From a virus, in IMG/VR virus record IMGVR_UViG_3300030333_001444, positions 787 to 33,769 of that record: a DNA stretch of 32,983 nt. One strand, given 5' to 3'. Made by a program: the position numbers and the translations under genes. Positions 16,063 through 26,637 of this stretch are shown here, in pieces. The stretch's first letter is position 1. Each line of letters begins with the position of its first letter. The notes beneath the pieces were generated by a model. It did no database searches. It was not told the origin of the DNA and saw nothing but the letters and a program-made list of their open reading frames with translations.

Positions 16063-19000
16063 ATGGCAGCTAAAAGAATAACACCTGATGTAGAGACATT
16101 AGGACAAGGCAGGATAACCACACCACAGTTAGGTAGTGCCAATGTTGTCGGTGCTGCTGGCCCTCCTGTTGGCCCTAGTGGACTAGAACAAATCACAAGA
16201 GCCTTGGGTAAGGTCAATCCAGCACTGCAGTCATTCGGCTATGCGATGTATGACCGAAAAAGACAGAGGAATGCAGATGAAGCAAAGGCTTACTTTGAAG
16301 AAATAGATAAGGCAGTAACAGAAAACAAGATTCTTACAGCACAACGCCTTAAAAAACTAGGTCTTGATTGGCACAACAATCCTGAAGTGTACCGTCAGGA
16401 ACTCATCAATTCAGGCAGCAACTGGGCTGTACGTGATTTAGACAAACTAGCCTCTAGTGATGATTTTGTGAAGATGATGACTTCGTTGTCACGTACGTCA
16501 CCTACAAATGAATTCGCTGATTCAGCACGGCAACTAATAGATGACAACTTCAGACCTTCCAAACGAGAAGCAGATGACCCTGCAGTAAGTAGGTACTTTG
16601 AAACAGGATACGGAGAATCGTGGATAAACAGACGAGATGCATATATTGAAAAATTTGCAGAGGTCAACCGAGCGCAAGAAGGCATCCGAATTCGCAGGGA
16701 ATTTTACACTACTTACCGCAACAAATTAAAGACACTACTCTCGCAACCTAGCGACAAATGGGAAGCAGGTTTTAGAGACCTACGTAAGTTCACATCACTT
16801 AGTTACGCAGGACATGCGGTTCCTGCAGGGACTCCCTTTGCTACTGACGTAATGGACAACGGAATCATGCCTGTCCTTTTAGAGTTAGCTGATGATCCCA
16901 ACAGTGATGTAAACCTAGAAGCTGCCTTTACCCGTATCATGGCAATGACCAGAGACAACGGGAACGGTGGACGCACAAAGATATTTAAAGAAGACTCAGA
17001 CTTCTCAGAAGAGGGAGGTGTTCAAACACAGACTGACCTTTGGAACAGAATCTACGACAGAGATCACGCAGCTTTCACTAAACAAAACAACAGACAAGTC
17101 GCACTGCAAAAATCTTTAACTACACAGGTTCAGCAGGCGCTCAACAACTGGCCTTCATTTTTAGAAAACAACCTTGAGTGGGCTGAAGATAATCAAGTGC
17201 AAGGTGCAGACCCTTCAGCTATTCGTGATCAAGCTAAGATAGCCACTGCCTTAGCATCGCATCCTGATTTTCATCTGCCTCCTGAAGTAAGCGCACAGTA
17301 TCAAAGCTACATGTTCAGTGACGCTGTAGAAGCAGCCCGTCGTATCATTTTACAAGGTGACTTAGCAGAATACTCTAACAAAGCGGACTACGCTAAAGCA
17401 ATCATTGACGGTCTAACAGGTGAAACTGAAGACACCATTTTAGAGTATTTGGCCCCTAGCCTTGCTAATGTAAAAGCTGCAATAGGCGACCCCAATTTAT
17501 CTAAAGAACAAGTGCAGGCTGCTGCTTTGAAGGCGCTTAACTCTGTTGAAGTCCAAGCGAATTTTAAAAAGAAGTTTCCCAATCTTACTGATGATCAAAC
17601 TGTGTTGAACGATGTTTTCAAAAAGGTCACCAACACAGCCATAATGTCTGCAGCAGAACAAGAGGCACAGGCGCTCATGCACACAGCCCAAGCTGCCGCA
17701 GATAACCCAGACACAGACACAGAACAACTGAATGATTTGATTCTGGAGTTACAGGATGCAGCTAACGAAATCCAAAACCCTTCTTTGGAAAAAGATTTAA
17801 AGGCTACAGAGGATGCGCTGAATCAAGCCAGAGACTTCTCTCCTTATTATTCTATTTCAAGAAGCGAGATAGTAACCTTAGCCAAAGAAGGCCTAAACAA
17901 AAACGCTGAAACAGAATTCGCTCGTTTACTTGCTATTGCTGCAGACAAACCACGTGGTGATGACATGGCAGGGATGACGATGGCATCAACAGACGATGAT
18001 GAATGGGCTGCTGTTACTGCGGCGTACGAAAAGTTTCTTCGTAAGGCAACCGTCATCTGGCGTGAAGAAGCCAAAAGAGTGTTAGTAGGCCTTGATCGCA
18101 ACGAGCGAGATACTCAATGGAGTGGGGGACTTGAAGATAAGGTCAAACAACGTGTAGCTGAAAGGCTGAACGCACAGCGAGATCAGTTCTACAAAGATTA
18201 CCAAGAAAACATGCGTCTGAATCCTGATGCAGCAGGGAGACTACAGCAGCAGGAAAATCAATTCCTGACACCTGAAGAACAACAGGTGCTTGAAGGTATG
18301 ACGGATTTCAGAGTTGAACTTCAGAACTCTGCTATTTACGAACCAGAGGAAGATAAGTTAATTGACGCTGACGTAACGATGGACGGCATACAGACACCGT
18401 CACATTCCATTCAGTTTTTCACAGGGCCGCGAGGACAGCAAAGGTACGACAACTTAGGAGCCAACCAGAGATTGTTGAAGCAGCGTCGTGGCGTGCTGGA
18501 GTCGGCTTTGTATGCTGCCAAAGGTGCATTTAAAAACGCAGAAACAAACGGAACACTAAGTGAACAGAACAGCGCTAGGCAGAACATGAATGCTGCAGAG
18601 CGGATGTACAAAGCACACATCAAATCTTTTGAAGGTCTGAACTACACAGAACTCATGAAGGATGAGGGACAGACGCACACTTTCACAGTCAAAGGCGGTG
18701 AAGAGTCAATCAACTTTCAAATAGAACGAGACAACATCAACCTAGAGAACACGCTTGTTTACTCAAGCATTGACCAACTAGGAAACGCACTGGAAAAATT
18801 GAACCAGTGGGAAGCAGAAAACGGAGGTGCAGATGCCGAAATCAGCCCTGACACTGTGCCTGATGATGTCAAAGAACACGCTAGGTTTATTAAACGTATA
18901 TCTTCTTTAGACCTGACAGCAAAAAGTCCAGTAGTACGGCAGCAGGCTATGCAAGAAATGGGACGACTTGCAATGGGACAAGCCAGCATGATTCACGTCA

Positions 19001-19704
19001 ATCACCCTGACAAACTGCCTCAAGAAATTTTCCAAGCCATACAGGATCAGGCACACAAGCAGTATATCAACTCCACAAGGAACACGTGGCAGAACGTGGA
19101 ATACGCACCTAGAGTTAAAGAATATGTTAAAACCATATTTGATTACAATCAGGACATACTAGGAGGGAAGTACACTGTTAAGGAAGGTATCTCTGGCAAG
19201 GACTACATGGAGTTGCACAAGAAATACTTTGGTGATCCTTCTAAAAAACAGTACACAATTGGTGCTAGGCAACCTGAACCTTTGCCGATATTCAGACCAA
19301 AAGGTTACGTAGACAAAAGGAAAAAGTACGTAGGCATGAACAGAAAGTTCGCAGGCAAGCCCAATGATGACGTGGCTTTTGTACTGGCACAGGAACTTGC
19401 GCTCATGGATGTAGGTTTTTCTGAAGTAGTCACAGAACGTGGAGGGTACAGAGAGCGCTTAGAAGAAATCACACCTACCCAAGAAGCTAGGTTTTACAAG
19501 AAATTTAGAAGCTACAAAGCCATGCTGGACAGTTCAGAAAAATCAAGTGATCTGGCACTAGCCTTAAATAAACTATTGGACTCAGAACCTGCTGCATTCC
19601 AACACCGCTTTGGTGTGCAGAATCCTTTTGGTTTAGCGCCACTTAGAATACCCTTTGGTGGACGGCCTGATCCGTTTGGAATTAACATACCTGAAGGAAA
19701 TTAA
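16063..19704 (+). CDS. Internal virion protein C (T7 gp15-like), enlarged
   Basis: 1213 aa against 747 in T7. A Pro/Gly-rich start (GAAGPPVGPSGLEQITRAL) is followed by long, mostly helical sequence. The conserved-looking block GYAMYDRKRQRNADEAKAYF (59-78) resembles the T7 gp15 start (YTAKEQRARDLADE). No enzyme motif or membrane segment is seen. The protein would form the periplasmic tube of the ejectosome with the gp16-like protein. The assignment rests on place between gp14- and gp16-like genes, length and helical composition rather than strong identity. Confidence 0.82.
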   Translation: MAAKRITPDVETLGQGRITTPQLGSANVVGAAGPPVGPSGLEQITRALGKVNPALQSFGYAMYDRKRQRNADEAKAYFEEIDKAVTENKILTAQRLKKLGLDWHNNPEVYRQELINSGSNWAVRDLDKLASSDDFVKMMTSLSRTSPTNEFADSARQLIDDNFRPSKREADDPAVSRYFETGYGESWINRRDAYIEKFAEVNRAQEGIRIRREFYTTYRNKLKTLLSQPSDKWEAGFRDLRKFTSLSYAGHAVPAGTPFATDVMDNGIMPVLLELADDPNSDVNLEAAFTRIMAMTRDNGNGGRTKIFKEDSDFSEEGGVQTQTDLWNRIYDRDHAAFTKQNNRQVALQKSLTTQVQQALNNWPSFLENNLEWAEDNQVQGADPSAIRDQAKIATALASHPDFHLPPEVSAQYQSYMFSDAVEAARRIILQGDLAEYSNKADYAKAIIDGLTGETEDTILEYLAPSLANVKAAIGDPNLSKEQVQAAALKALNSVEVQANFKKKFPNLTDDQTVLNDVFKKVTNTAIMSAAEQEAQALMHTAQAAADNPDTDTEQLNDLILELQDAANEIQNPSLEKDLKATEDALNQARDFSPYYSISRSEIVTLAKEGLNKNAETEFARLLAIAADKPRGDDMAGMTMASTDDDEWAAVTAAYEKFLRKATVIWREEAKRVLVGLDRNERDTQWSGGLEDKVKQRVAERLNAQRDQFYKDYQENMRLNPDAAGRLQQQENQFLTPEEQQVLEGMTDFRVELQNSAIYEPEEDKLIDADVTMDGIQTPSHSIQFFTGPRGQQRYDNLGANQRLLKQRRGVLESALYAAKGAFKNAETNGTLSEQNSARQNMNAAERMYKAHIKSFEGLNYTELMKDEGQTHTFTVKGGEESINFQIERDNINLENTLVYSSIDQLGNALEKLNQWEAENGGADAEISPDTVPDDVKEHARFIKRISSLDLTAKSPVVRQQAMQEMGRLAMGQASMIHVNHPDKLPQEIFQAIQDQAHKQYINSTRNTWQNVEYAPRVKEYVKTIFDYNQDILGGKYTVKEGISGKDYMELHKKYFGDPSKKQYTIGARQPEPLPIFRPKGYVDKRKKYVGMNRKFAGKPNDDVAFVLAQELALMDVGFSEVVTERGGYRERLEEITPTQEARFYKKFRSYKAMLDSSEKSSDLALALNKLLDSEPAAFQHRFGVQNPFGLAPLRIPFGGRPDPFGINIPEGN

Positions 19705-19706
19705 AC

Positions 19707-22700
19707 ATGCCTGTACGAAATTTATACGACAACAAATCTCAGTCCCAGCTAAACGCTTACGGACAGCAACTCCAAAGCGTGCTGGCGCAGATGCCTGACA
19801 GCCCTCAAAGCCAAAACTACAAAGCCTTTGAGATGCGTAACAGAGGTCACTTTGAAAACTTCTACAAAGGCGTAGGCAAAGGCGGTGCTAAAGCGTTGGA
19901 AAGTACGATTAATTTTATACCTGATGTTTTAGGAGCCAAAGATCGCTGGGCTACTTTCTCTGACTACATTGAGGACAACCCTCACAGCAGCCTTTTTCAA
20001 ATAACTGAAGATGCTGCACAGTTGCTTACCGGATTAGTAGGTGGAGGGTTTGTATTAAAAGGAGGTAAGGCGTTATTCAAAGGAGGTAAGGAAGTAGCTG
20101 AAGAACTTCGTGACCAGCAGTTGAAAAAAGCAGGACTACGTAGCCAACGCAAGTTCAGCAAAGGTGTAGAGATTGCCAAGCAAGGCGCTCTGCGAGGAAG
20201 TATTGCAGAGTCACTGGCATTCAGAGGCCAAGATGAAACACTGCTGATAAATCACTTCTTTGAAAAAAATCCTGAATGGATGGCAGCGCTGGAAGAAGTA
20301 ACAGCAAGTGACGATTGGGCCAGCAAATCTGTTCCTGAACTAGGAGGACAACTGGCACAATCATGGCACAACATAAAAGGCCGTGGCTCATTTGCACTTG
20401 AGGGAATGGTCGTAGGCGCTCTCGCTAACTTTCTAATGGCAGGCGTCAAGGTAGGCTGGAGATCAGCCACAGGTCAGTCAGACGCTGCCTTACGTAAAGC
20501 TGCAGCAGGTGAAGATGTCGTAGGAGAAGCAGGTGCTGACGCTACTGAAAAACAAGGACTCAGAGAAGGTACAAAGTCTGCTAGAATAGATAAGATTAAA
20601 GAGGCTCAGGAAAATGCAGCTAACAAAGAGTTGTCAGAGGCTTCTGAAAAACTAGAGGAAGCTACTGAAGCAGTTAAAGAAGAACTAAACAAAGGAAAGC
20701 CTACAGGCGAACCAACGCAGCGGGACACAAACATTGTTCCTGAAGAAGCTGACAGTCTTCTGGAAGGTGCTAAAGCAAGACCTGCAGGAATGAAGGTTGA
20801 CCTTGATGTAGAAATCTACCGTAAGCCTCCTGTAAAACGAGAGACACTTACCCAAGAAGAATCTGCAGTCTTAAAAGAAGGTTTAACTGCACTTGAAAAA
20901 GGCGTCATAAAGTACGATGCAGATGCTATAGCCAAACAGTTTGACGAGGCAGGTAAAGACCTTAAAAAAGCTACAGGAGACGATAGGTTTAACGCACAAG
21001 ATATCTTTGGAAAAGAAGGAGGCGATGATTATCGTCAGTACTTAATAATGAAAGAGAGGTCACGTCATGTGTTCCCTCAACTAAAAAACGAATCTGACCA
21101 AGCCTACAAACTACGCCTTGAAAAACACGCAATAAACGAAGCCAAACGGAATGGCCTTGGTCACTTCTACAAATACGAATTCAAAGCACCAGAACGCTTA
21201 AAACATCTCAAACTCACTAAAGAGGAAATTGAGATGATGTTTAAACCTGAAGCCGAAGGTAAGGTTAAGGATTTCATAAATAAACTAAGAGGGGAATTTA
21301 AAGATGCCAAAGGCAACACAGTAAGAGTGTCTCCCCAGCTTTTACTGAAAGAGGCTGAACAAATCCTAAGAGGTGACACTGTATTCACTGACAAAGGAAT
21401 GCAGTATTTTCAGAATAGGTTAATCTCTTTCTTTCAGGAACACCTTAGTAAGAACATGGAGAGTGTGTCAGATGCAGACACCTTTGCAAAAGCAGTAGGG
21501 TACATGAAGGATCGTTCCAGTGACAATCTAGGTGACATAATGGAGAGTCACTTGTTTGACAACTTGGACGACCTTGCCGCTGCGACAGGGCTGACAAACC
21601 GTTCTCTCTTGCACCGCATGATGAGAGGCAGAGGCAGCTTCTCGCAACTGTTCAACGCAATGGATAAACCTCCTCTGAAGGTTGCTGCCAAATTAGATGA
21701 AAAAGCCATGAAGGACTTAAACGTACGCATCATGGCTTACCGTATGGAACATGCATTAAGCATGAGGCAGTACAAAAATTTATCTAAAAAAATAGCAGAG
21801 ACTCCAGACGACATGCTTACCTTGGACAACCCACATGTTAAGCAGTACTTGCTGGAACTGGAGAAGCAGGCAGCTAAGATTGAAAACTTACAGAAGCTAC
21901 GCCAAGCGTCAGGACGTGTGCTGCGTGCGTGGCGGGACATCAGTGATAAAGGCATTGAGAAGCTGGGAATACAAAAGTTAGTCGCAGAACGTGGCGGCAT
22001 CAGTTCAATCAAGAAACACGCACAACGGTCTAACGCTATTTTTGAGGCGGCTGATGATGAACTGGCAGGAGCCGCAGCAGCTTCAGATTACCTGACGAAG
22101 ACTACTAATTGGATAGATGTTCATAATGAATACTGGATCAACTCCATCTTGAGTGGCACGCGAACCCAAGTTGTGAACATGTTATCTACAGGCCTGCACA
22201 TGTACTACAAGCCCCTTGAAGGCATGATCGGCTCAATAGGTAATTCTTCAGCAAGGCGTGGATTTACTAAGACTTTAGTGGAAACTGCGATGATAAACGC
22301 GCAGGTTACTCGTATTGTAGGCAAACTTGGCCTCAACAAATTACAGCGTTTAAGCAAACTTATTGACGAGGATTCGTACATGAAAAATCGTCAGGACATA
22401 TTTGCAGGAGGCAGTGGGAAAGCGACAGACAGCTACCAGCAAGCCTTAGGGGCTGTGGCAGGAGCGAGGAAATCATTGAGAACTGGGGAAGGTACACTAA
22501 CCAAAGGTGCTGACTTGTTTGACGTGGCTCCACCAAAAGCCATAACCAAAGATTTGCTAAGTGAAAACGCATCTGAAGTGGCTAAAGGCGCTTTGGATTA
22601 CATAGGTGGCATGATCAGGTTGCCGAGTCGGTTGATGATTGGCGCTGATGAGTTGTTCAAACAGATCAGTTTCAGAGCGGCTGCGATGGGACGTTTAGCT

Positions 22701-24392
22701 GCTGACGGAATAGACCAAGCTGCTGAACTAGGAGTCAAAGCCGATGCAGAGTATCTGGCTGATTACATAGGCACTAGGTTCAACGGAGTCATACGTGCTT
22801 CAGGCAAGCGCTACAACATCAAGAACTTGAGAGAAGAGGCACACGCAGAGTACGACAAAAACGTAGAGGCAGCACTTGAAGCTAAAGCTACTTTCTCAAC
22901 ACCTAGATCAGAGTTCGTTGCACAATACGTGCGTCGTCACCAACGTGACCAGCTAGATCAAACTTCTGAAATGGCAATGGACTACGCTTCTGACGTGACT
23001 TTCACTCGGTCGCTTGATGCTGATTTTAAAGCTGTTCAAGACCACGAATACATAGAAGGTCTGTCTCCTTTTAAACCTACTCACATAGATAAAGGAAAGC
23101 GTTCATTCTTAGCAGACATGCAGGACATGGTACATCGTCATCCTGCTTTGCGGTTACTCATGCCATTCATGAGAACTCCTATAAACATTCTTAAATGGCC
23201 TCTGCAAAGAATGTCCCTGATCGCAACACCACGGGGAACACTGCTAGGATCAGAAGTTAGCTGGCTCAAGAAAATGCATTTAAGGTATCAAGCTGATATT
23301 TTAAGTGGGGATTCAATGCGTGCAGGAGCCGCAAAAGGACGATTGTATGCAGGCTGGTTTTACTGGGGAGGTTTCATGGCAGCAGCTACCACAGGAACAA
23401 TCACAGGAGGTGGCCCAAGCAACCCTAGAGCGCGTAGAAATTTGATGGCAACAGGCTGGCGTCCTTACTCTGTGAAAGTAGGAGACAAGTATGTCAGCTA
23501 CGCACGCCTTGATCCATTCGCACTGCCACTAGGCCTAGCGGCTGACCTGTACGAGAAAGTGTCCAGCTTGGGTGAAGACGGTGACATTGATGACAACTGG
23601 CTTCAGGCGACTATGATGGCTGCAGCTTACTCTCTGTCTAACAACATGGCTGACAAGAGTTATTTGGCAGGTATTAACAACGTCTTACAAGCACTGGTGG
23701 AACCTGAAACTAAGTTCACAGCGCTAGTTAAAAAACAAGGTGCATCCTATATTCCAAAACTGGTATCGCAGTGGACGCCTCTCACAGATGATGTGTACAT
23801 GAAAAAGACCTACGGCATGTTGGACACCTTCATGAAGAACCTGCCGTTTGCTAACTCAGCCATTGAACCTATGCGTAACTACTTAGGTGAACCGATGGAA
23901 AGCATGTATCAACCCACAGCGTGGGCAGCAGGTCTCAATCCGTTTCTTGTTTCCAAGATGAAGAATGACCCTGTGCTGGAACAGATTGCTAACATAGGTT
24001 ATGGCTTTGGCGCTCCTTCTCCTCGCATTAAAGGAAGTAAATATCTGGATATGCGTAAGTTCCACAACCCTGAAACAGGCAGGTCAGCTTTTGACAGGTA
24101 TCAAGAAATAATAGGTGAAGTGACCTTAGGAGGAAGAAACATTCGCAAAACACTTGATAAGTTGTTTAAATCACGTGCATATCGGAGTGCAAACCAGTTA
24201 GCTGAACGAGGCACTCTGAAGTTTGAAGGGACGTACAGAGACCCTAGAGTTCAGGCTATTAAAAAGGTCATGGCAAAATTCAGAACAGCGGCAAAGATGA
24301 GGACTCTCAAAGAATACCCTGATCTTTTGAATGCTGTTAAAGGCTTTGATAAAACAGTTAAAGATCAATTACTTAACATAATTAGGATGTAA
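19707..24392 (+). CDS. Internal virion protein D (T7 gp16-like), no visible transglycosylase domain
   Basis: 1561 aa against 1318 in T7. It is assigned by position after the gp15-like gene, size, and long helical sequence with inserted hydrophobic stretches: about 103-118 (AAQLLTGLVGGGFVLK), 229-249, and 1210-1236 (near GWFYWGGFMAAATTG). These could cross or coat the inner membrane during DNA ejection. T7 gp16 starts with a lytic transglycosylase around Glu37. I see no comparable ES..NP-type motif in the first 150 residues, so wall cutting must be done otherwise or by a diverged domain. The segment at about 260-350 is charged and repetitive (Glu/Lys/Ala), likely coiled coil. AAGGA precedes the start. 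Confidence 0.86.
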   Translation: MPVRNLYDNKSQSQLNAYGQQLQSVLAQMPDSPQSQNYKAFEMRNRGHFENFYKGVGKGGAKALESTINFIPDVLGAKDRWATFSDYIEDNPHSSLFQITEDAAQLLTGLVGGGFVLKGGKALFKGGKEVAEELRDQQLKKAGLRSQRKFSKGVEIAKQGALRGSIAESLAFRGQDETLLINHFFEKNPEWMAALEEVTASDDWASKSVPELGGQLAQSWHNIKGRGSFALEGMVVGALANFLMAGVKVGWRSATGQSDAALRKAAAGEDVVGEAGADATEKQGLREGTKSARIDKIKEAQENAANKELSEASEKLEEATEAVKEELNKGKPTGEPTQRDTNIVPEEADSLLEGAKARPAGMKVDLDVEIYRKPPVKRETLTQEESAVLKEGLTALEKGVIKYDADAIAKQFDEAGKDLKKATGDDRFNAQDIFGKEGGDDYRQYLIMKERSRHVFPQLKNESDQAYKLRLEKHAINEAKRNGLGHFYKYEFKAPERLKHLKLTKEEIEMMFKPEAEGKVKDFINKLRGEFKDAKGNTVRVSPQLLLKEAEQILRGDTVFTDKGMQYFQNRLISFFQEHLSKNMESVSDADTFAKAVGYMKDRSSDNLGDIMESHLFDNLDDLAAATGLTNRSLLHRMMRGRGSFSQLFNAMDKPPLKVAAKLDEKAMKDLNVRIMAYRMEHALSMRQYKNLSKKIAETPDDMLTLDNPHVKQYLLELEKQAAKIENLQKLRQASGRVLRAWRDISDKGIEKLGIQKLVAERGGISSIKKHAQRSNAIFEAADDELAGAAAASDYLTKTTNWIDVHNEYWINSILSGTRTQVVNMLSTGLHMYYKPLEGMIGSIGNSSARRGFTKTLVETAMINAQVTRIVGKLGLNKLQRLSKLIDEDSYMKNRQDIFAGGSGKATDSYQQALGAVAGARKSLRTGEGTLTKGADLFDVAPPKAITKDLLSENASEVAKGALDYIGGMIRLPSRLMIGADELFKQISFRAAAMGRLAADGIDQAAELGVKADAEYLADYIGTRFNGVIRASGKRYNIKNLREEAHAEYDKNVEAALEAKATFSTPRSEFVAQYVRRHQRDQLDQTSEMAMDYASDVTFTRSLDADFKAVQDHEYIEGLSPFKPTHIDKGKRSFLADMQDMVHRHPALRLLMPFMRTPINILKWPLQRMSLIATPRGTLLGSEVSWLKKMHLRYQADILSGDSMRAGAAKGRLYAGWFYWGGFMAAATTGTITGGGPSNPRARRNLMATGWRPYSVKVGDKYVSYARLDPFALPLGLAADLYEKVSSLGEDGDIDDNWLQATMMAAAYSLSNNMADKSYLAGINNVLQALVEPETKFTALVKKQGASYIPKLVSQWTPLTDDVYMKKTYGMLDTFMKNLPFANSAIEPMRNYLGEPMESMYQPTAWAAGLNPFLVSKMKNDPVLEQIANIGYGFGAPSPRIKGSKYLDMRKFHNPETGRSAFDRYQEIIGEVTLGGRNIRKTLDKLFKSRAYRSANQLAERGTLKFEGTYRDPRVQAIKKVMAKFRTAAKMRTLKEYPDLLNAVKGFDKTVKDQLLNIIRM

Positions 24393-24393
24393 G

Positions 24394-24957
24394 ATGGGCT
24401 ACTCAAGATACATAGGAAGCGGCACAACAACAAGCGAAGGGGGTTTGGTAATTAGCGTGTCCAACCCAGATAATGGCAGTTTTAACTGGCTATCCCCTGA
24501 TCACATTCAAATACGAATTAGCCAGCCCAATCAAAGTGTGGCTGATTTTGAAGCTGCTTTGACAGCAGGAACTGTGAGTTTGTTCAACCCTTCTGACGGT
24601 TATACTTTAGTAGGTTCTACGTTAACCTTCAGCGGTCTGAACGCATCAGTTGTTTACAGGTTTCAAGTGAAGCGGGTAACTCCAAAATTGACACACTATG
24701 TGAACTTTCAAGCAGGCGCTCCCTTGACCGAAGTAGACCTTGACAATAGTAATAAATACACTCTATTTAGGGCGCAGGAGTTAGAAGATGACATTGACGA
24801 AAAAACAACAACACTGTCGCTGACTAACATGAAAACAACGGCAGGCATAACAGGCGATTTTGTGGACACTACCAGCGCACAAACCGTCACTAATAAGAAT
24901 TTCGCTGACTCAACATCAGTGTTTGATGGAGGGTCTTTAACCTTTCAAGGCGATTAA
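24394..24957 (+). CDS. Tail fibre adaptor, free-standing T7 gp17 N-terminal-like domain
   Basis: 187 aa. The core (STLTFSGLNASVVYRFQVKR, then LTHYVNFQAGAPLTEVDL at 99-116, then NKYTLFRAQELEDDI) corresponds to the N-terminal part of T7 gp17 that binds the tail. In T7 this is fused to a long fibre; here the gene stops soon after, with the tail ending VTNKNFADSTSVFDGGSLTF, a fibre-repeat-like piece that may hold the next subunit. It is thus a tail-side adaptor, and the distal fibres are separate genes downstream. AGGA precedes the start. Confidence 0.8.
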   Translation: MGYSRYIGSGTTTSEGGLVISVSNPDNGSFNWLSPDHIQIRISQPNQSVADFEAALTAGTVSLFNPSDGYTLVGSTLTFSGLNASVVYRFQVKRVTPKLTHYVNFQAGAPLTEVDLDNSNKYTLFRAQELEDDIDEKTTTLSLTNMKTTAGITGDFVDTTSAQTVTNKNFADSTSVFDGGSLTFQGD

Positions 24958-24981
24958 TAAAAACAAAAACCCCTCTAAAAA

Positions 24982-26619
24982 ATGGCAAATACATTACAAG
25001 TAAAACGTCACGATACGTACAACGTAAGCAAGAACCCCACTACCAATCAGTTAGCTGAAGGTGAGTTGGGCTGGAACAACCACGGTGGCAGGCTGTGGAT
25101 CGGAAAAAAGACATCAGGCAGCAATGTTGATGCTTATGAAATTAACCCAACAGCAAGTACATCTGCTAAAGGTTTAGCTTCATTTTCTAACAGCAACTTT
25201 TCAGTCACTGCTGGAGGTCAAGTTTCTATTACTGGCATCGCTACCTCTGCGCTGACAGGAACGATATCCAACGCACAGTTAGCAGGCAGTATCAGCAACG
25301 ACAAACTTGCAGGCAGCATCGCCAACAACAAGTTAGCCAACAGTTCAATTACTATAGGAGGAACAGCAACTGCACTAGGAGGCACAATAACCGCCCTGAC
25401 TGCGTTGACTGATCTTGATCTTACTTCAGGTAACAAAACTATTCTTGATGGTGTTGGTTCCAATACGCTGACAATAGGTGCAGCAGGCACGACTGTTAAG
25501 ATTGCAGGTAACCTGACTGTTGATGGCACACAAACAATTATTAATTCTACGACACTTACAGTTGACGACGATGTAATTGAAATTAAAGCAGGTAACGACT
25601 CACGTGCTAACGCTGACGGCTCTGGAATTAAGATTCCCTGTTCTGGTTCTGATTCAGACATCACTCTTGGTTGGCAGGACAGCACTTCATCTTGGTACTC
25701 ACCAGAGAACATTAAGTCCAATAATCAGATTATCGCAAGTGGCGGTAACTCCAGCCAATGGAACACTGCGTACAGCGACCGCTATAAGTGGGATGGTGCT
25801 GTCGGTGGGGTACTGAATGCAGCAACAGCCCGTGCCAGCCTTGATCTTGAAATTGGTACAGATGTACAGGCTTACGACGCTGGATTGACTGCTATTGCAG
25901 GACTGTCTGATGCTGACGGTAAGTTCATCGTAGGCAGTGCATCAGGCTGGGTTGCAGAAGATGGAGCCACAGCACGTGCTAGTTTAGGCGTAGACCAAGC
26001 AGGTACTGACAACTCCACCAATGTAACTCTTGCTGGCTCTTACGATTACATTACTGCAGGAGGCACGGGTAACCAGACCTTAACTCTTGGTCAAGTCAAC
26101 TTGACTACTGATGTAACCGGAAGTTTGCCTGACGGAAACATTGCTTCAGCAGCTACTTGGAATGCCAAACAAGCTGCATTAAACTTTGGAATCGCAGATG
26201 GGAACGCGCTTGAGGTTGACGGTTCCCCAAATGACAACGAGTACGCTAGGTTCACTTCTTCAGGTTTAGAAGGAAGGACTGCATCTGAACTGAAGTCTGA
26301 CTTGAGTTTAGGCAGTCTCGCTGACGCAAGTACCATCAGCAACAGCAACTGGTCAGGCACTGATCTTGCCGTGGTTAACGGTGGTACTGGTTCTTCTACT
26401 GCAGAGGGTGCGCGAACTAACCTCGGAGTGACTGCTTCATTTGTACAGAACAATCACGCTAGTTACGATTCTTACAACGTCACTACAACAGGTAAGCAGG
26501 TAATGGCTAACGTGACTGTCAATAACACAGGTCACGTCACAAGTGTTACTAAACGCACTACTACTTTTATTGAAGATGGTGACACTATTGACGGCGGTAC
26601 TGCCACTTGGACTAACTAA
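24982..26619 (+). CDS. Tail fibre protein 1
   Basis: 545 aa, Ser/Thr/Gly/Asn-rich. The N-terminus (MANTLQVKRHDTYN, then QLAEGELGWNNHGGRLWIG) is the common phage-fibre head domain with the AEGELxxN..GRLWIG pattern. It is followed by short repeats typical of trimeric fibre shafts: SNAQLAGSISNDKLAGSIAN (about 93-112), TLTIGAAGTTVKIAGNLTVD, and the ATARASL units. The C-terminus (VNNTGHVTSVTKRTTTFIED) resembles beta-helix fibre ends. The same head domain begins the next gene, so the two are paralogues. No Shine-Dalgarno site is obvious; the leader is an A-rich run containing ACCCCTCT. Confidence 0.86.
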   Translation: MANTLQVKRHDTYNVSKNPTTNQLAEGELGWNNHGGRLWIGKKTSGSNVDAYEINPTASTSAKGLASFSNSNFSVTAGGQVSITGIATSALTGTISNAQLAGSISNDKLAGSIANNKLANSSITIGGTATALGGTITALTALTDLDLTSGNKTILDGVGSNTLTIGAAGTTVKIAGNLTVDGTQTIINSTTLTVDDDVIEIKAGNDSRANADGSGIKIPCSGSDSDITLGWQDSTSSWYSPENIKSNNQIIASGGNSSQWNTAYSDRYKWDGAVGGVLNAATARASLDLEIGTDVQAYDAGLTAIAGLSDADGKFIVGSASGWVAEDGATARASLGVDQAGTDNSTNVTLAGSYDYITAGGTGNQTLTLGQVNLTTDVTGSLPDGNIASAATWNAKQAALNFGIADGNALEVDGSPNDNEYARFTSSGLEGRTASELKSDLSLGSLADASTISNSNWSGTDLAVVNGGTGSSTAEGARTNLGVTASFVQNNHASYDSYNVTTTGKQVMANVTVNNTGHVTSVTKRTTTFIEDGDTIDGGTATWTN

Positions 26620-26637
26620 TCCACACGTGAATGAACA

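Noticed and set aside
24958-24981. A-rich leader with ACCCCTCT shared with the terminator arm region
   Set aside because: The shared octamer is short and there is no hairpin here; likely chance.
25218-25721. Long antisense frame inside fibre 1
   Set aside because: Low-complexity fibre sequence gives long antisense frames by chance; valine/serine-rich, no ribosome site or domain.
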